Positions 44,670 through 51,967 of a stretch of 64,000 nucleotides of DNA are shown piece after piece. A program made the translations under genes and the position numbers. Source of the stretch: G963665925 sp963678925 (GTDB lineage: Bacteria > Bacillota > Clostridia > Peptostreptococcales > Acidaminobacteraceae); NCBI GenBank assembly GCA_963678925.1, contig OY787533.1, positions 3,162,001 through 3,226,000 on the forward strand. Reading direction: 5' to 3'. The notes beneath the pieces are model-generated. The model did not search any database, was not told where the DNA came from, and saw only the letters and a list, made by a program, of their open reading frames with translations. Numbering within the stretch: the first letter of the stretch is position 1; the number at the start of each line of letters is the position of its first letter.

Positions 44670-45722
44670 ATGCTAGAAGACAAGATATATAGAATCATAC
44701 TGATAACCTCCTGCACACTGTCCATATTCAGTATTGCAGGAAATGTGCTGGCAGGATTTGCGCCAATAATAAGCTTAAAATGGGTTGTCCTGTGTTTGAT
44801 TTCAGGCCTTGCCATCTATTTTCAAAGAAAAAAACGTGTAGAATGGTGGAAGTTTGCCTATTTCATATTTTTGATAGTCGCATTTCTGCCCTTTGCATTC
44901 TTTGATTCCGGCGGGAGTGAAAACAACGCGATTGCTTATGTTTTTCTCGTGTTGATTTGTGTGGCTTACCTCTTTGAAGGTAAACAGCGGATGACGCTGA
45001 TTGTTTTGCTTCTGGTCATGTTTCCCGCTCTTATTGCAGTGGAGTTTTACTATCCTGAAGCTGTAAAGACCCATCCGCCGATTACGCAGTTCATTGACCG
45101 GATGATTCAGATTCCCCTGATTATGACTGGGGCTTATGTTCTTGTAAGTCGTTTTGCAAATGCCTATGAAGCACAAAAAAAGCATGAAGCGTCCTATAGT
45201 CGAAGACTTGAAATTCTCAATGCAAAACTAGAGTTTCAGGCATATCATGATACGTTGACCCGTCTCAAGAACAGGCGGGCATTTGACTTGGCACTTAAGC
45301 AGGTGAAAACTTCTGGAACAGAAAGTGTTTATGTGGTCATTTTCGATATAGACAAATTCAAGCAAATCAACGACACCCTAGGTCACTTGGCTGGTGATGA
45401 GATATTGGTCGCCTTTTCAAAGAAGCTCTTAGGCTTGTGTTCAGACACTGTGCTGATAAGTCGTTGGGGTGGTGATGAGTTTGGAATGCTCATCAATCAG
45501 GAGAAAAATGAAGTGCTGGATCTGCTGACTAGAGTCCAGCAGGATTATGCAGTTGTCGTGAAACCGCTAGGTGTAACAACGCACTTAAGCTTTGGAATTG
45601 CCATGTGGAAGTCTGGGCTTTCTGAAGATGAAATATTGACATGTGCAGACAATGCACTGTATAAGGCAAAACAGACAGGGCGTGGCAAAATGGTTTTGGC
45701 GCCGTGTCAAACTGGTAGTTAG
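44670..45722 (+). CDS. Membrane GGDEF protein (putative diguanylate cyclase)
   Basis: A 350-aa protein with about five to six membrane segments in residues 5-170, then a short coiled linker and a C-terminal GGDEF domain. DTLTRLKNRRAFDLAL, VVIFDIDKFKQINDTLGHLAGDE and the intact active site RWGGDEFG indicate synthesis of cyclic di-GMP. No allosteric RxxD is evident in the expected place. ATG 44670 follows GAGGGTGC. The sensed signal is unknown. It follows the rnr terminator and precedes a HAD phosphatase by 14 bp. Confidence 0.88.
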   Translation: MLEDKIYRIILITSCTLSIFSIAGNVLAGFAPIISLKWVVLCLISGLAIYFQRKKRVEWWKFAYFIFLIVAFLPFAFFDSGGSENNAIAYVFLVLICVAYLFEGKQRMTLIVLLLVMFPALIAVEFYYPEAVKTHPPITQFIDRMIQIPLIMTGAYVLVSRFANAYEAQKKHEASYSRRLEILNAKLEFQAYHDTLTRLKNRRAFDLALKQVKTSGTESVYVVIFDIDKFKQINDTLGHLAGDEILVAFSKKLLGLCSDTVLISRWGGDEFGMLINQEKNEVLDLLTRVQQDYAVVVKPLGVTTHLSFGIAMWKSGLSEDEILTCADNALYKAKQTGRGKMVLAPCQTGS

Positions 45723-45736
45723 AAGGATGTGATGAA

Positions 45737-46570
45737 ATGATAAAGCTCGTTGTAAGTGATATGGACGGCACACTGCTGGGCAAGGACAGTAAAATCAGTC
45801 CAGTCAACGAAAAGGCAATACTGGAAATTCAGAAAATGGGTGTTCCTTTTGTGCTGTGCACAGGACGAATATATTCAGCAGTCGAGCCCTATGCGGATTA
45901 TCTGGGTTTAACAGGGCCTGTGATTGGGTGCAATGGTGCAATCATCAAGAATCATGGTACTGGAGAGGTGCTTTTTTCAAATGCCATGAAGCCGGATGTT
46001 GTGAACCGCGTGGTTGATATATTCAGAAAGTATGACCACTATTTCCACTTCTATGATGAAGATACAGTATATGCAGAAAAACGCGGTCCGCTTTTCGAGT
46101 ATATTGAAATGATGGCTGAGAAGATGGGCGATACACGCATCAAGACAAAGCTCGTTGAAGATGTGAAAGTCCTGATCGGCAATTCCGTCGATGTTCTGAA
46201 AATGGGCTTCAATCTGGTCGACGAAGAGGTGTCTCCACGCATTGTAGAAGAGGTACGCGAAATCAAGGGACTGACAGTTGTTCAATCGGCGCCATCCCTA
46301 ATGGATGTCATGAATGAGGGCGTCAGCAAAGGTGAAGCCATTAAGGCACTCGCGGAGCTTTTCAAGCTGTCTACAGATGAAATCATGGCTATGGGCGACA
46401 ATGACAACGATATTGAAATGCTGAAAACGGCGGGTGTTGGTGTTGCCATGGGAAATGCAGGCGATCACGTAAAAGCGATTGCGGATGACGTGGCAGTTCA
46501 TCATGAAGAGGACGGCGTTGCCTGGGCACTTGAAAAGTATGTATTGTCAAAAAAAGAGCTCTATAAGTAG
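45737..46570 (+). CDS. Cof-type HAD-IIB family hydrolase
   Basis: A 277-aa phosphatase. Motif I is VVSDMDGTLLGKDS with the nucleophile Asp, motif II is LCTGR, and motif IV is AMGDNDNDIEML. The type IIB cap lies between. Such enzymes dephosphorylate sugar phosphates, flavin precursors or pyridoxal phosphate. PLP is tempting given pdxST opposite, but this is only context. ATG 45737 follows AAGGATGTG. Confidence 0.9.
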   Translation: MIKLVVSDMDGTLLGKDSKISPVNEKAILEIQKMGVPFVLCTGRIYSAVEPYADYLGLTGPVIGCNGAIIKNHGTGEVLFSNAMKPDVVNRVVDIFRKYDHYFHFYDEDTVYAEKRGPLFEYIEMMAEKMGDTRIKTKLVEDVKVLIGNSVDVLKMGFNLVDEEVSPRIVEEVREIKGLTVVQSAPSLMDVMNEGVSKGEAIKALAELFKLSTDEIMAMGDNDNDIEMLKTAGVGVAMGNAGDHVKAIADDVAVHHEEDGVAWALEKYVLSKKELYK

Positions 46571-46591
46571 AGGTTCTTTATAAAATGAATT

Positions 46592-46690
46592 AAGGGGCTG
46601 TTGCAGGAATAAGTGCTTCCGATTAAAGATGTATGGAAAATACCTCTTTGTATGGAAGCGCCTAATTGCTGCAGCAGCCCCTTTGTCTTA
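46592..46690. terminator. Bidirectional terminator between convergent genes
   Basis: A 15-bp outer stem (46592-46606 with 46669-46683, one wobble) and an inner GTGCTTCC/GGAAGCGC pairing lie between the HAD gene and pdxT, which converge. Confidence 0.65.
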
Positions 46691-46707
46691 TGCCTGTTTA
46701 GGGCGAT

Positions 46708-47307
46708 TTAGTTTTTGTTGATAAATGTATCGATGAAGAACTCAAGCATGCGTGTATCATCTGTCAGTTCAGGGTGAAATGCAGTTACAAGCATATTGTC
46801 TTGGCGTGCACACACGATTTTGTCATCGACAAGAGATAAGACTTCCACTGAATTGTCACATTTTGATATATAAGGTGCTCTTATAAACACAGCAGGGAAG
46901 TCAGAAATGACATTGCCAATGGATGTATTGGTTTTGAAGCTTCCAAGCTGCCTGCCATATGCGTTGCGAACTGCGGTTACATCCATTGCGGCCAAGTGTA
47001 CTGTGGAATCATTCTCAATATTTTTTGCAAGGAGGATGAGTCCCGCACAGGTGCCCCAGACAGGGAGGCCGCTGGATATGCGTTCCTTCAGGGGCACAAG
47101 CATTTCAAAATCATTTAGCAGCTTGCCCATTGTCGTGCTCTCACCGCCAGGAATAATCAAACCATCGATTTCGCTGAGTGCCTTGACGTTTCGTACTTCT
47201 ACTGGCTGGTGTCCCAGATGCTTAATATGGTCGACGTGTTCTCGAAAGGCACCTTGAAGTGCCAAAACCCCGATGTGCAGGTGTCTTTTTTCGGCTATAC
47301 AGGTCAT
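46708..47307 (-). CDS. pdxT: Pyridoxal 5'-phosphate synthase glutaminase subunit
   Basis: Class I glutaminase of 199 aa that supplies ammonia to PdxS for de novo PLP synthesis. It has IGVLALQGAFREHVDHIKHLG, the GGESTTMGKLL motif, the nucleophile elbow VWGTCAGLILLA and the His-Glu pair in VTAFHPELTDD. The N-terminus is about ten residues longer than usual, because ATG 47307 is the first start and lies next to a ribosome binding site AGAGG. The start is one base after the pdxS stop, so the pair is coupled. Confidence 0.95.
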   Translation of the reverse strand: MTCIAEKRHLHIGVLALQGAFREHVDHIKHLGHQPVEVRNVKALSEIDGLIIPGGESTTMGKLLNDFEMLVPLKERISSGLPVWGTCAGLILLAKNIENDSTVHLAAMDVTAVRNAYGRQLGSFKTNTSIGNVISDFPAVFIRAPYISKCDNSVEVLSLVDDKIVCARQDNMLVTAFHPELTDDTRMLEFFIDTFINKN

Positions 47308-47308
47308 T

Positions 47309-48187
47309 TTAGTATCCTCTGTGTGCCATCAGATCAGTGTGTTCAATAGAATAAACATTGATGCCAACCATAGCTTCACCCAGGTTTTCTGAAATTTCCG
47401 CAAGAATCTGAGGGTTATTGTAGTGTGTAACTGCTTTAACAATGGCAGCTGCACGCTTGCGTGGGTCTCCAGATTTAAAAATGCCTGATCCGACAAATAC
47501 ACCGTCGCATCCAAGCTGCATCATCATCGCCGCGTCAGCTGGTGTTGCAACGCCGCCTGCTGCAAAGTTCACAACGGGAAGTTTTCCGTTTTCGTGAATA
47601 TACTTCACAAGTTCAATAGGGGCCTGAAGTTCTTTCGCCGCATTGTAAAGCTCATCTGCAGTGAGACCTTCAATTCGTCTGATTTCACTGTTCATAAGGC
47701 GCATATGGCGTACTGCTTCAATGACATCACCCGTTCCGGGTTCGCCTTTTGTACGGATCATGGATGCACCTTCGGCGATACGGCGAAGCGCTTCGCCAAG
47801 ATTCTTGGCTCCACATACAAATGGCGCCTTAAACTGTGACTTATCGATATGAAGTGCTGGATCGGCAGGCGTCAAGACTTCGCTCTCATCAATGTAATCT
47901 ATATCAAGCGCTTCTAGTATTTGCGCTTCAACAAAATGTCCAATCCGAACTTTTGCCATAACCGGTATGGAAACAGCAGCCTGTATTCCCTTAATCATTT
48001 GCGGGTCAGAGGCACGGGCAACACCGCCATCCTTGCGTATGTCAGCAGGTACACGTTCAAGTGCCATTACTGCACATGCACCTGCCTCTTCAGCAATGAT
48101 TGCCTCTTCAGGTGTTGTTACATCCATAATGACGCCACCTTTTAGCATTTGTGCCAAATTTTTGTTGAGTTCAGGTCTTTCTCTCAT
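47309..48187 (-). CDS. pdxS: Pyridoxal 5'-phosphate synthase lyase subunit
   Basis: Builds PLP from ribose 5-phosphate, glyceraldehyde 3-phosphate and ammonia. The 292-aa TIM-barrel protein has KGGVIMDVTTPEEAIIAEEAGACAVMALERVPADIR, the substrate lysine in MAKVRIGHFVEAQ, and FAAGGVATPADAAMMMQLGCDGVFVGSGIF. ATG at 48187 follows GGAGGGATAC. Promoter and repeated operator-like elements lie upstream. Confidence 0.97.
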   Translation of the reverse strand: MRERPELNKNLAQMLKGGVIMDVTTPEEAIIAEEAGACAVMALERVPADIRKDGGVARASDPQMIKGIQAAVSIPVMAKVRIGHFVEAQILEALDIDYIDESEVLTPADPALHIDKSQFKAPFVCGAKNLGEALRRIAEGASMIRTKGEPGTGDVIEAVRHMRLMNSEIRRIEGLTADELYNAAKELQAPIELVKYIHENGKLPVVNFAAGGVATPADAAMMMQLGCDGVFVGSGIFKSGDPRKRAAAIVKAVTHYNNPQILAEISENLGEAMVGINVYSIEHTDLMAHRGY

Positions 48188-48215
48188 ATGTATCCCTCCA
48201 CTTAAATGTATGTGT

Positions 48216-48294
48216 GATTGTATCTTTTAATAAAATATTAAACGATACAATGTGGTGTGTCAAACTTAAAAATAATAAATTGTAGCGATACAAT
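48216..48294 (-). promoter_or_regulatory. pdxST promoter with repeated ATTGTATC/GATACAAT elements
   Basis: On the minus strand TTGACA (48263-48258) and TAATAT (48240-48235) are separated by exactly 17 bp. ATTGTATC-type elements occur at 48217-48224, inside the spacer (48244-48251) and as ATTGTAGCGATACAAT at 48279-48294. Elements downstream, within and upstream of the promoter suggest a repressor or PdxR-like MocR regulator. Confidence 0.68.
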
Positions 48295-48417
48295 TATTGG
48301 ATTTGTCACAAGGAGTCATGCTTTGGGTATAAAAACGAATGTATTCTGGCAGGTGTATCAGGGGATATGGAGAGGATTCAGAAATATTACGTATCCCTTA
48401 CAGATAGCGGCTTTCAG

Positions 48418-48446
48418 TTGACGAATAAACTTCAATCTGCTACAAT
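48418..48446 (+). promoter_or_regulatory. Sigma-A type promoter of smpB
   Basis: TTGACG and TACAAT with 17-bp spacing and a TGC extension before the -10, 35 bp upstream of smpB. Confidence 0.75.
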
Positions 48447-48481
48447 TCAGAAGTACACTCAAGTAAGAAAGGGGTGCTTCC

Positions 48482-48946
48482 ATGGCTATCGGAAAATTGA
48501 TTGCAAACAATAAAAAGGCATATCATGAGTATTTCATTGAAGATAAACTGGAAGCGGGAATCGTTTTGACAGGAACTGAAGTGAAATCCATAAGAATGGG
48601 ACGTGTCAACATCAAAGAGTCTTATGCTCAAGTTAAAGATGGTGAGGTCTTCATTACGGGTATGCATATCAGTCCTTATGAGATGGGGAACCGGTTCAAC
48701 CGCGATCCGCTCAGAACGAGGAAACTTCTGCTGCATAAAAGGGAAATCAACCGCCTTGTCGGATACATTCAGCAAAAGGGTCTGACACTTGTTCCCCTAA
48801 AGGTCTATATAAGCCCAAAGGGACTGGTCAAGGTTGAGCTCGGTGTGGCAAAGGGTAAAAAGCTCCATGACAAGCGTGATTCTATGGCTAAGCGTGATTC
48901 TGATAGAAGAATCCAGCAAGCGATCAAAGAATCATCGCGTTACTAG
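48482..48946 (+). CDS. smpB: SsrA-binding protein SmpB
   Basis: Binds tmRNA and delivers it to stalled ribosomes. The 154-aa protein has NKKAYHEYFIEDKLEAGIVLTGTEVKSIR, the GVAKGKKLHDKRDSMAKRD segment and a basic C-terminal tail. ATG 48482 follows AAAGGGGTG. The tmRNA gene itself follows 19 bp after the stop. Confidence 0.97.
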   Translation: MAIGKLIANNKKAYHEYFIEDKLEAGIVLTGTEVKSIRMGRVNIKESYAQVKDGEVFITGMHISPYEMGNRFNRDPLRTRKLLLHKREINRLVGYIQQKGLTLVPLKVYISPKGLVKVELGVAKGKKLHDKRDSMAKRDSDRRIQQAIKESSRY

Positions 48947-48965
48947 ACTGACGTCACTTATACAC

Positions 48966-49333
48966 GGGGGTGTACAGGTTTCGACAGGGGTGTGGAACTT
49001 AGGTAAGCGAGCCGTGTTTCTTTTTCCTGGGGTACACGTTAAAGAACTGGGATACTAAATATAATTGCTAATAACAATTACGCACTAGCAGCTTAATGTT
49101 GCTATCCTGATCAGGCGCCTTTCATCCTTGTCGCGTCTGGCAACATAGGATCACTCTTACAAGGGTCAAAGTCTAACGGTGTCTCCCGTTAGAGGGGTAT
49201 TTTAGAGGCTTTGCCTGACTCTTTGTGGGTTACTGCACGTTGACGATGGCGAGACTTTAATCAGTAACTGCGCTCGGAGAAAGCTTTTGAGAAATGCTTT
49301 TGGACGCGGGTTCGATTCCCGCCACCTCCACCA
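48966..49333 (+). ncRNA. ssrA: Transfer-messenger RNA
   Basis: 368 nt. The 5' GGGGGTG pairs with CACCTCC before the encoded ACCA end, forming a seven-base acceptor stem. TACAGGTTTCGACAGGG is the conserved 5' tRNA-like segment and GGTTCGATTCCCGCC the T arm. The resume frame GCT AAT AAC AAT TAC GCA CTA GCA GCT TAA encodes the tag ANNNYALAA, a typical Firmicutes degradation tag. It follows smpB. Confidence 0.96.
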
Positions 49334-49347
49334 AACGGAAGTAATAA

Positions 49348-49384
49348 GAACCCCATCTACTTTGTAGGTGGGTTTGTTCTTTTT
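49348..49384 (+). terminator. Terminator of ssrA
   Basis: AACCCCATCTAC/GTAGGTGGGTT hairpin followed by TGTTCTTTTT. Confidence 0.8.
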
Positions 49385-49395
49385 ACTCGACTGGA

Positions 49396-49429
49396 GTAAC
49401 TCTATAACTACATAGGGTTACTTTTTTTA
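49396..49429 (+). terminator. Second terminator after ssrA
   Basis: AGTAACTCTA/TAGGGTTACT hairpin with an eight-base loop (nine of ten pairs, one GU) and seven T residues. Confidence 0.65.
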
Positions 49430-49544
49430 TACTTAAATTACGGTAATAAAGTACAAATATGTTACAGGAATAGAAATTAACTTGTAATATAATCCATAAG
49501 TGTATAATCTGATAATGAATAAAAAAATGATAGGAGGACATTGA

Positions 49545-50966
49545 ATGCAATATAGGATGAAAAACGGAAGAAAGTATAAGGTTCTGGCGAGTGCATTTCT
49601 CGGAGCAACGCTCATAATGACACCAGTCTCACTAGCGGATACCTTAGAACAAACTTCTGTCATAGAGCAATCTATCGCTTCAGAAGCAGTTATATCCTTG
49701 CAGAATGAGGTAGCTAAGATTGAAGCATTAAAGCAATATAAGATCGAATCAGCACAAGTGTACGATCAAATTAATGCTTTGCTTAGTGAAGTTAACGCAG
49801 AACTGGAAAACGGTACAATTTCCCGGGAAAATGAAGTGCTTAAGAAGGTAGGTTACACACTTTCCAGTTACCTAAAATCGGATTCCATCGATTTCAGTAC
49901 TTATATGAAAGTTGGTAATGTTAGTAACTCAAAAGAGATGCTTATTGCTAGTACTGATAAGTTAATAAACTTCGTAGGAGAAATGGAAATCCAAACGGTA
50001 GTAGATCTGTTCGATCTTGCTTCAACGCAGTTAAGTGAGAATCTTGCTAATAAGATTGAGTCAGAAGAAACGTATAGAACATTGAATGATTCTGTTTTAG
50101 ATATTCTTCAGGCTATGGAATCAAATACAATTGAGCCAAGTCGTGATTTGAGAGTAAAAGCAGTACATACGAAAGAAAATGTGGATAAACCTAGATGGGA
50201 AGCGTTAAAGGATAGTAGTTCTATCTATACTCAAATAGGTGATGTAGATGCGATTAAAGCAGAACTATTTAATAACTTACAAATTCTATTTGAAAAGAAT
50301 CAAGTGGATGTGACTGTCTATGTAACACCTATAACACAATATGGACAGACGGTAACAACAACTGATATGTCTTACAACTCATCGTACACGAAGATTCAAG
50401 TCAAGTACGGGACTCACACATACGGTAGCAATAATCAGGAAGAGTATGACAAGGTTCTTGCAGTTGTGGAAAAAGCCGTAGCTGATGCCCAAAAAGAGTG
50501 GGATGAAAAAGGTGATAAGCTATTTGAAGATGGCTTGACATTCCAACATAGATATGATATATTAACGAGGGGCTTCGAAGGGAAAACGATGTCCCAAAAG
50601 GATAAAGATGACTTTGATTACTTAGCTTTAGTATATTATAGAGGCTTATCTTTGGATGAGATTAAATGGGCGTGGTTCACAGACGTTGCTTTCGCTAACA
50701 TTTTAGAAGCGGAGGGTCAATCTTCTAGTCTTGATGGTGAGTCAGCTTATTCTTATTTATTTGAGGATAGGGGAGATTGTAATTCGAGGGCATACTTGAA
50801 TCAGGTTTTGTATGATGTTCTAGGAAAAAACACGAGAATCGTAAAAGACCGCTCACATGCATGGGCGCAGATTCAGATAAATAGTGATGTATGGTACTCG
50901 GTAGCAGGAGGGGTATCTATGGAAGGTGCTCAGACAACTGGTATCTTAGTAGCGCCGACTTGGTAA
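49545..50966 (+). CDS. Secreted protein with a C-terminal transglutaminase-like domain
   Basis: A 473-aa protein with an N-terminal signal peptide (KYKVLASAFLGATLIMTPVSLA, likely cleaved after about residue 31). A long, mostly helical middle follows, rich in Glu, Asn and Ser. Near the C-terminus RGDCNSRAYLNQVLYDVLG and RSHAWAQIQINSDVWYSVAGG resemble the transglutaminase/cysteine-protease core, giving the Cys and His of the triad. The third position after the final tryptophan is Ser rather than Asp, so activity is uncertain. ATG 49545 follows AGGAGGAC. It sits between ssrA and the mobile element; whether it belongs to the element is unclear. Confidence 0.72.
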   Translation: MQYRMKNGRKYKVLASAFLGATLIMTPVSLADTLEQTSVIEQSIASEAVISLQNEVAKIEALKQYKIESAQVYDQINALLSEVNAELENGTISRENEVLKKVGYTLSSYLKSDSIDFSTYMKVGNVSNSKEMLIASTDKLINFVGEMEIQTVVDLFDLASTQLSENLANKIESEETYRTLNDSVLDILQAMESNTIEPSRDLRVKAVHTKENVDKPRWEALKDSSSIYTQIGDVDAIKAELFNNLQILFEKNQVDVTVYVTPITQYGQTVTTTDMSYNSSYTKIQVKYGTHTYGSNNQEEYDKVLAVVEKAVADAQKEWDEKGDKLFEDGLTFQHRYDILTRGFEGKTMSQKDKDDFDYLALVYYRGLSLDEIKWAWFTDVAFANILEAEGQSSSLDGESAYSYLFEDRGDCNSRAYLNQVLYDVLGKNTRIVKDRSHAWAQIQINSDVWYSVAGGVSMEGAQTTGILVAPTW

Positions 50967-51001
50967 CAATAACAATTTAATAATATAATCATGACATTAA
51001 T

Positions 51002-51056
51002 AAACCCCTATACATACTAATCAGATTCTTAAGGATACGAGTATGTATAGGGGTTT
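51002..51056. terminator. Perfect 17-bp bidirectional terminator hairpin
   Basis: AAACCCCTATACATACT and AGTATGTATAGGGGTTT form a perfect stem with a 21-base loop, flanked by A and T residues. It ends the transglutaminase-like gene. Confidence 0.8.
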
Positions 51057-51131
51057 CTATATTCTCAATTCTGACATCTAGATTGATAAAAGTGGTAACA
51101 AAAAATAGAAAAGGAATAAGGAGTGTTAAAT

Positions 51132-51275
51132 ATGCCGAAAACCGAAGTAGACAGCCTAGACATAGAACAATCAAAATGTAGCATATCAGGTGGCATCAGT
51201 GAGGGCTTCATATTACGAGATATCGACATGTCTCAATTCATTTGCGAGATAAATTTTCGCTACAACAATAATTGA
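51132..51275 (+). CDS. Possible 47-aa peptide
   Basis: ATG 51132 is preceded by AATAAGGAG at 8 bp, an excellent ribosome binding site. The frame runs 47 codons, starting MPKTEVDSLDIEQSKCS and ending FICEINFRYNNN. The last residues recur in the second repeat copy as FNCEINFRYNDN followed by a stop, but there without an intact upstream frame. It could be a small real gene, or the 3' end of an older gene (for example a recombinase) rejoined to new upstream DNA. No homology recognised. Confidence 0.4.
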   Translation: MPKTEVDSLDIEQSKCSISGGISEGFILRDIDMSQFICEINFRYNNN

Positions 51276-51326
51276 GGGTATATCCTATGGGAGTTGTTGT
51301 TGAGTCCATTTTTTTGCATGAAAATC

Positions 51327-51913
51327 CTCGTTATGAGTTGTGCGTTAAAATGATGCTCCGTGTTTAATGAAAAATGCGTCGGAAAATGTAGGTGAAGCAA
51401 TAAAAGCAAGATGATGTTTTGTAATGAAATATAGTAATGTTCATATAATTTAACTCATAACGAGTAAGTGAGCAGTGATTAGTTATGTATATTGAAACGT
51501 TTTGAAACTCGTTATGAGTTGTGATGATATTTTTAATGAAAAATCAATCAAATTGTAAAAAAGATGAGTGAATAAAATGGCTATTATAGATCAAAAAGAT
51601 AAGAGATTATAGATGACTTAATGGAACAGTTCAATTGCGAGATAAATTTTCGGTACAACGATAATTGAGGGTATATTCTAAGGAAATTGTTGTAGAGCGT
51701 GTTTTTGAACAAAAAAATCCTCGTTAGGAGTTATGCGTTAAAATGATGCTCCGTGTTTAATAAAAAATGCGTCGGAAATTGAGTCGAAAACAATAAAGGT
51801 AAGATGATGTTTTGTAATGAAATATAGTAATGCTCACAGGGTGAAACTCATAACGATGAGTGGTGAATAATTAGTTACTTATATTAAAAGCATATTTGAA
51901 CTCGTTATGAGTT
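51327..51913. repeat. Six copies of an AACTCGTTATGAGTT palindromic element
   Basis: Copies at 51327-51339, 51452-51464 (inverted), 51506-51520, 51720-51732 (one change), 51845-51856 (inverted, partial) and 51899-51913. In each duplicated unit the third copy overlaps the -35/-10 spacer of the promoter, the usual position of a repressor operator. Confidence 0.75.
51577..51612 (+). pseudogene. Truncated 5' copy of the chimeric regulator gene
   Basis: ATG 51577 encodes MAIIDQKDKRL and then a stop, matching MAIIYQKDKRSG at the start of the intact gene at 51968. It is the end of duplicated copy A and has its own decayed promoter (TTGAAA, 17 bp, TGATAT at 51502-51530). Confidence 0.75.
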
Positions 51914-51923
51914 GTGGTAATAT
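51895..51923 (+). promoter_or_regulatory. Promoter with internal palindrome before the chimeric regulator
   Basis: TTTGAA and TAATAT with 17-bp spacing; the palindrome AACTCGTTATGAGTT (51899-51913) lies in the spacer. Copy A has the matching TTGAAA/TGATAT arrangement. Confidence 0.6.
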
Positions 51924-51967
51924 AATTAGTGTAAATCAATCAAAATAATTAAAAATGGGTGAATAAA

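Larger units (their letters stand above)
51057..51967. other. 900-bp mostly noncoding region with tandem duplication and palindromes
   Basis: Contains a short possible gene (51132-51275), two copies of a 368-bp unit (51243-51610 and 51636-52001), six copies of an AACTCGTTATGAGTT-type palindrome, a truncated gene start (51577-51612) and the promoter of the following gene. It probably marks the disturbed left side of the mobile element. Confidence 0.7.

Noticed and set aside
49308..49333. ssrA 3' end as the proven attachment site of the element
   Set aside because: No second copy of the tmRNA 3' end is seen in the window and the integrase is a serine recombinase, which usually does not use such sites; the right end is outside the window.
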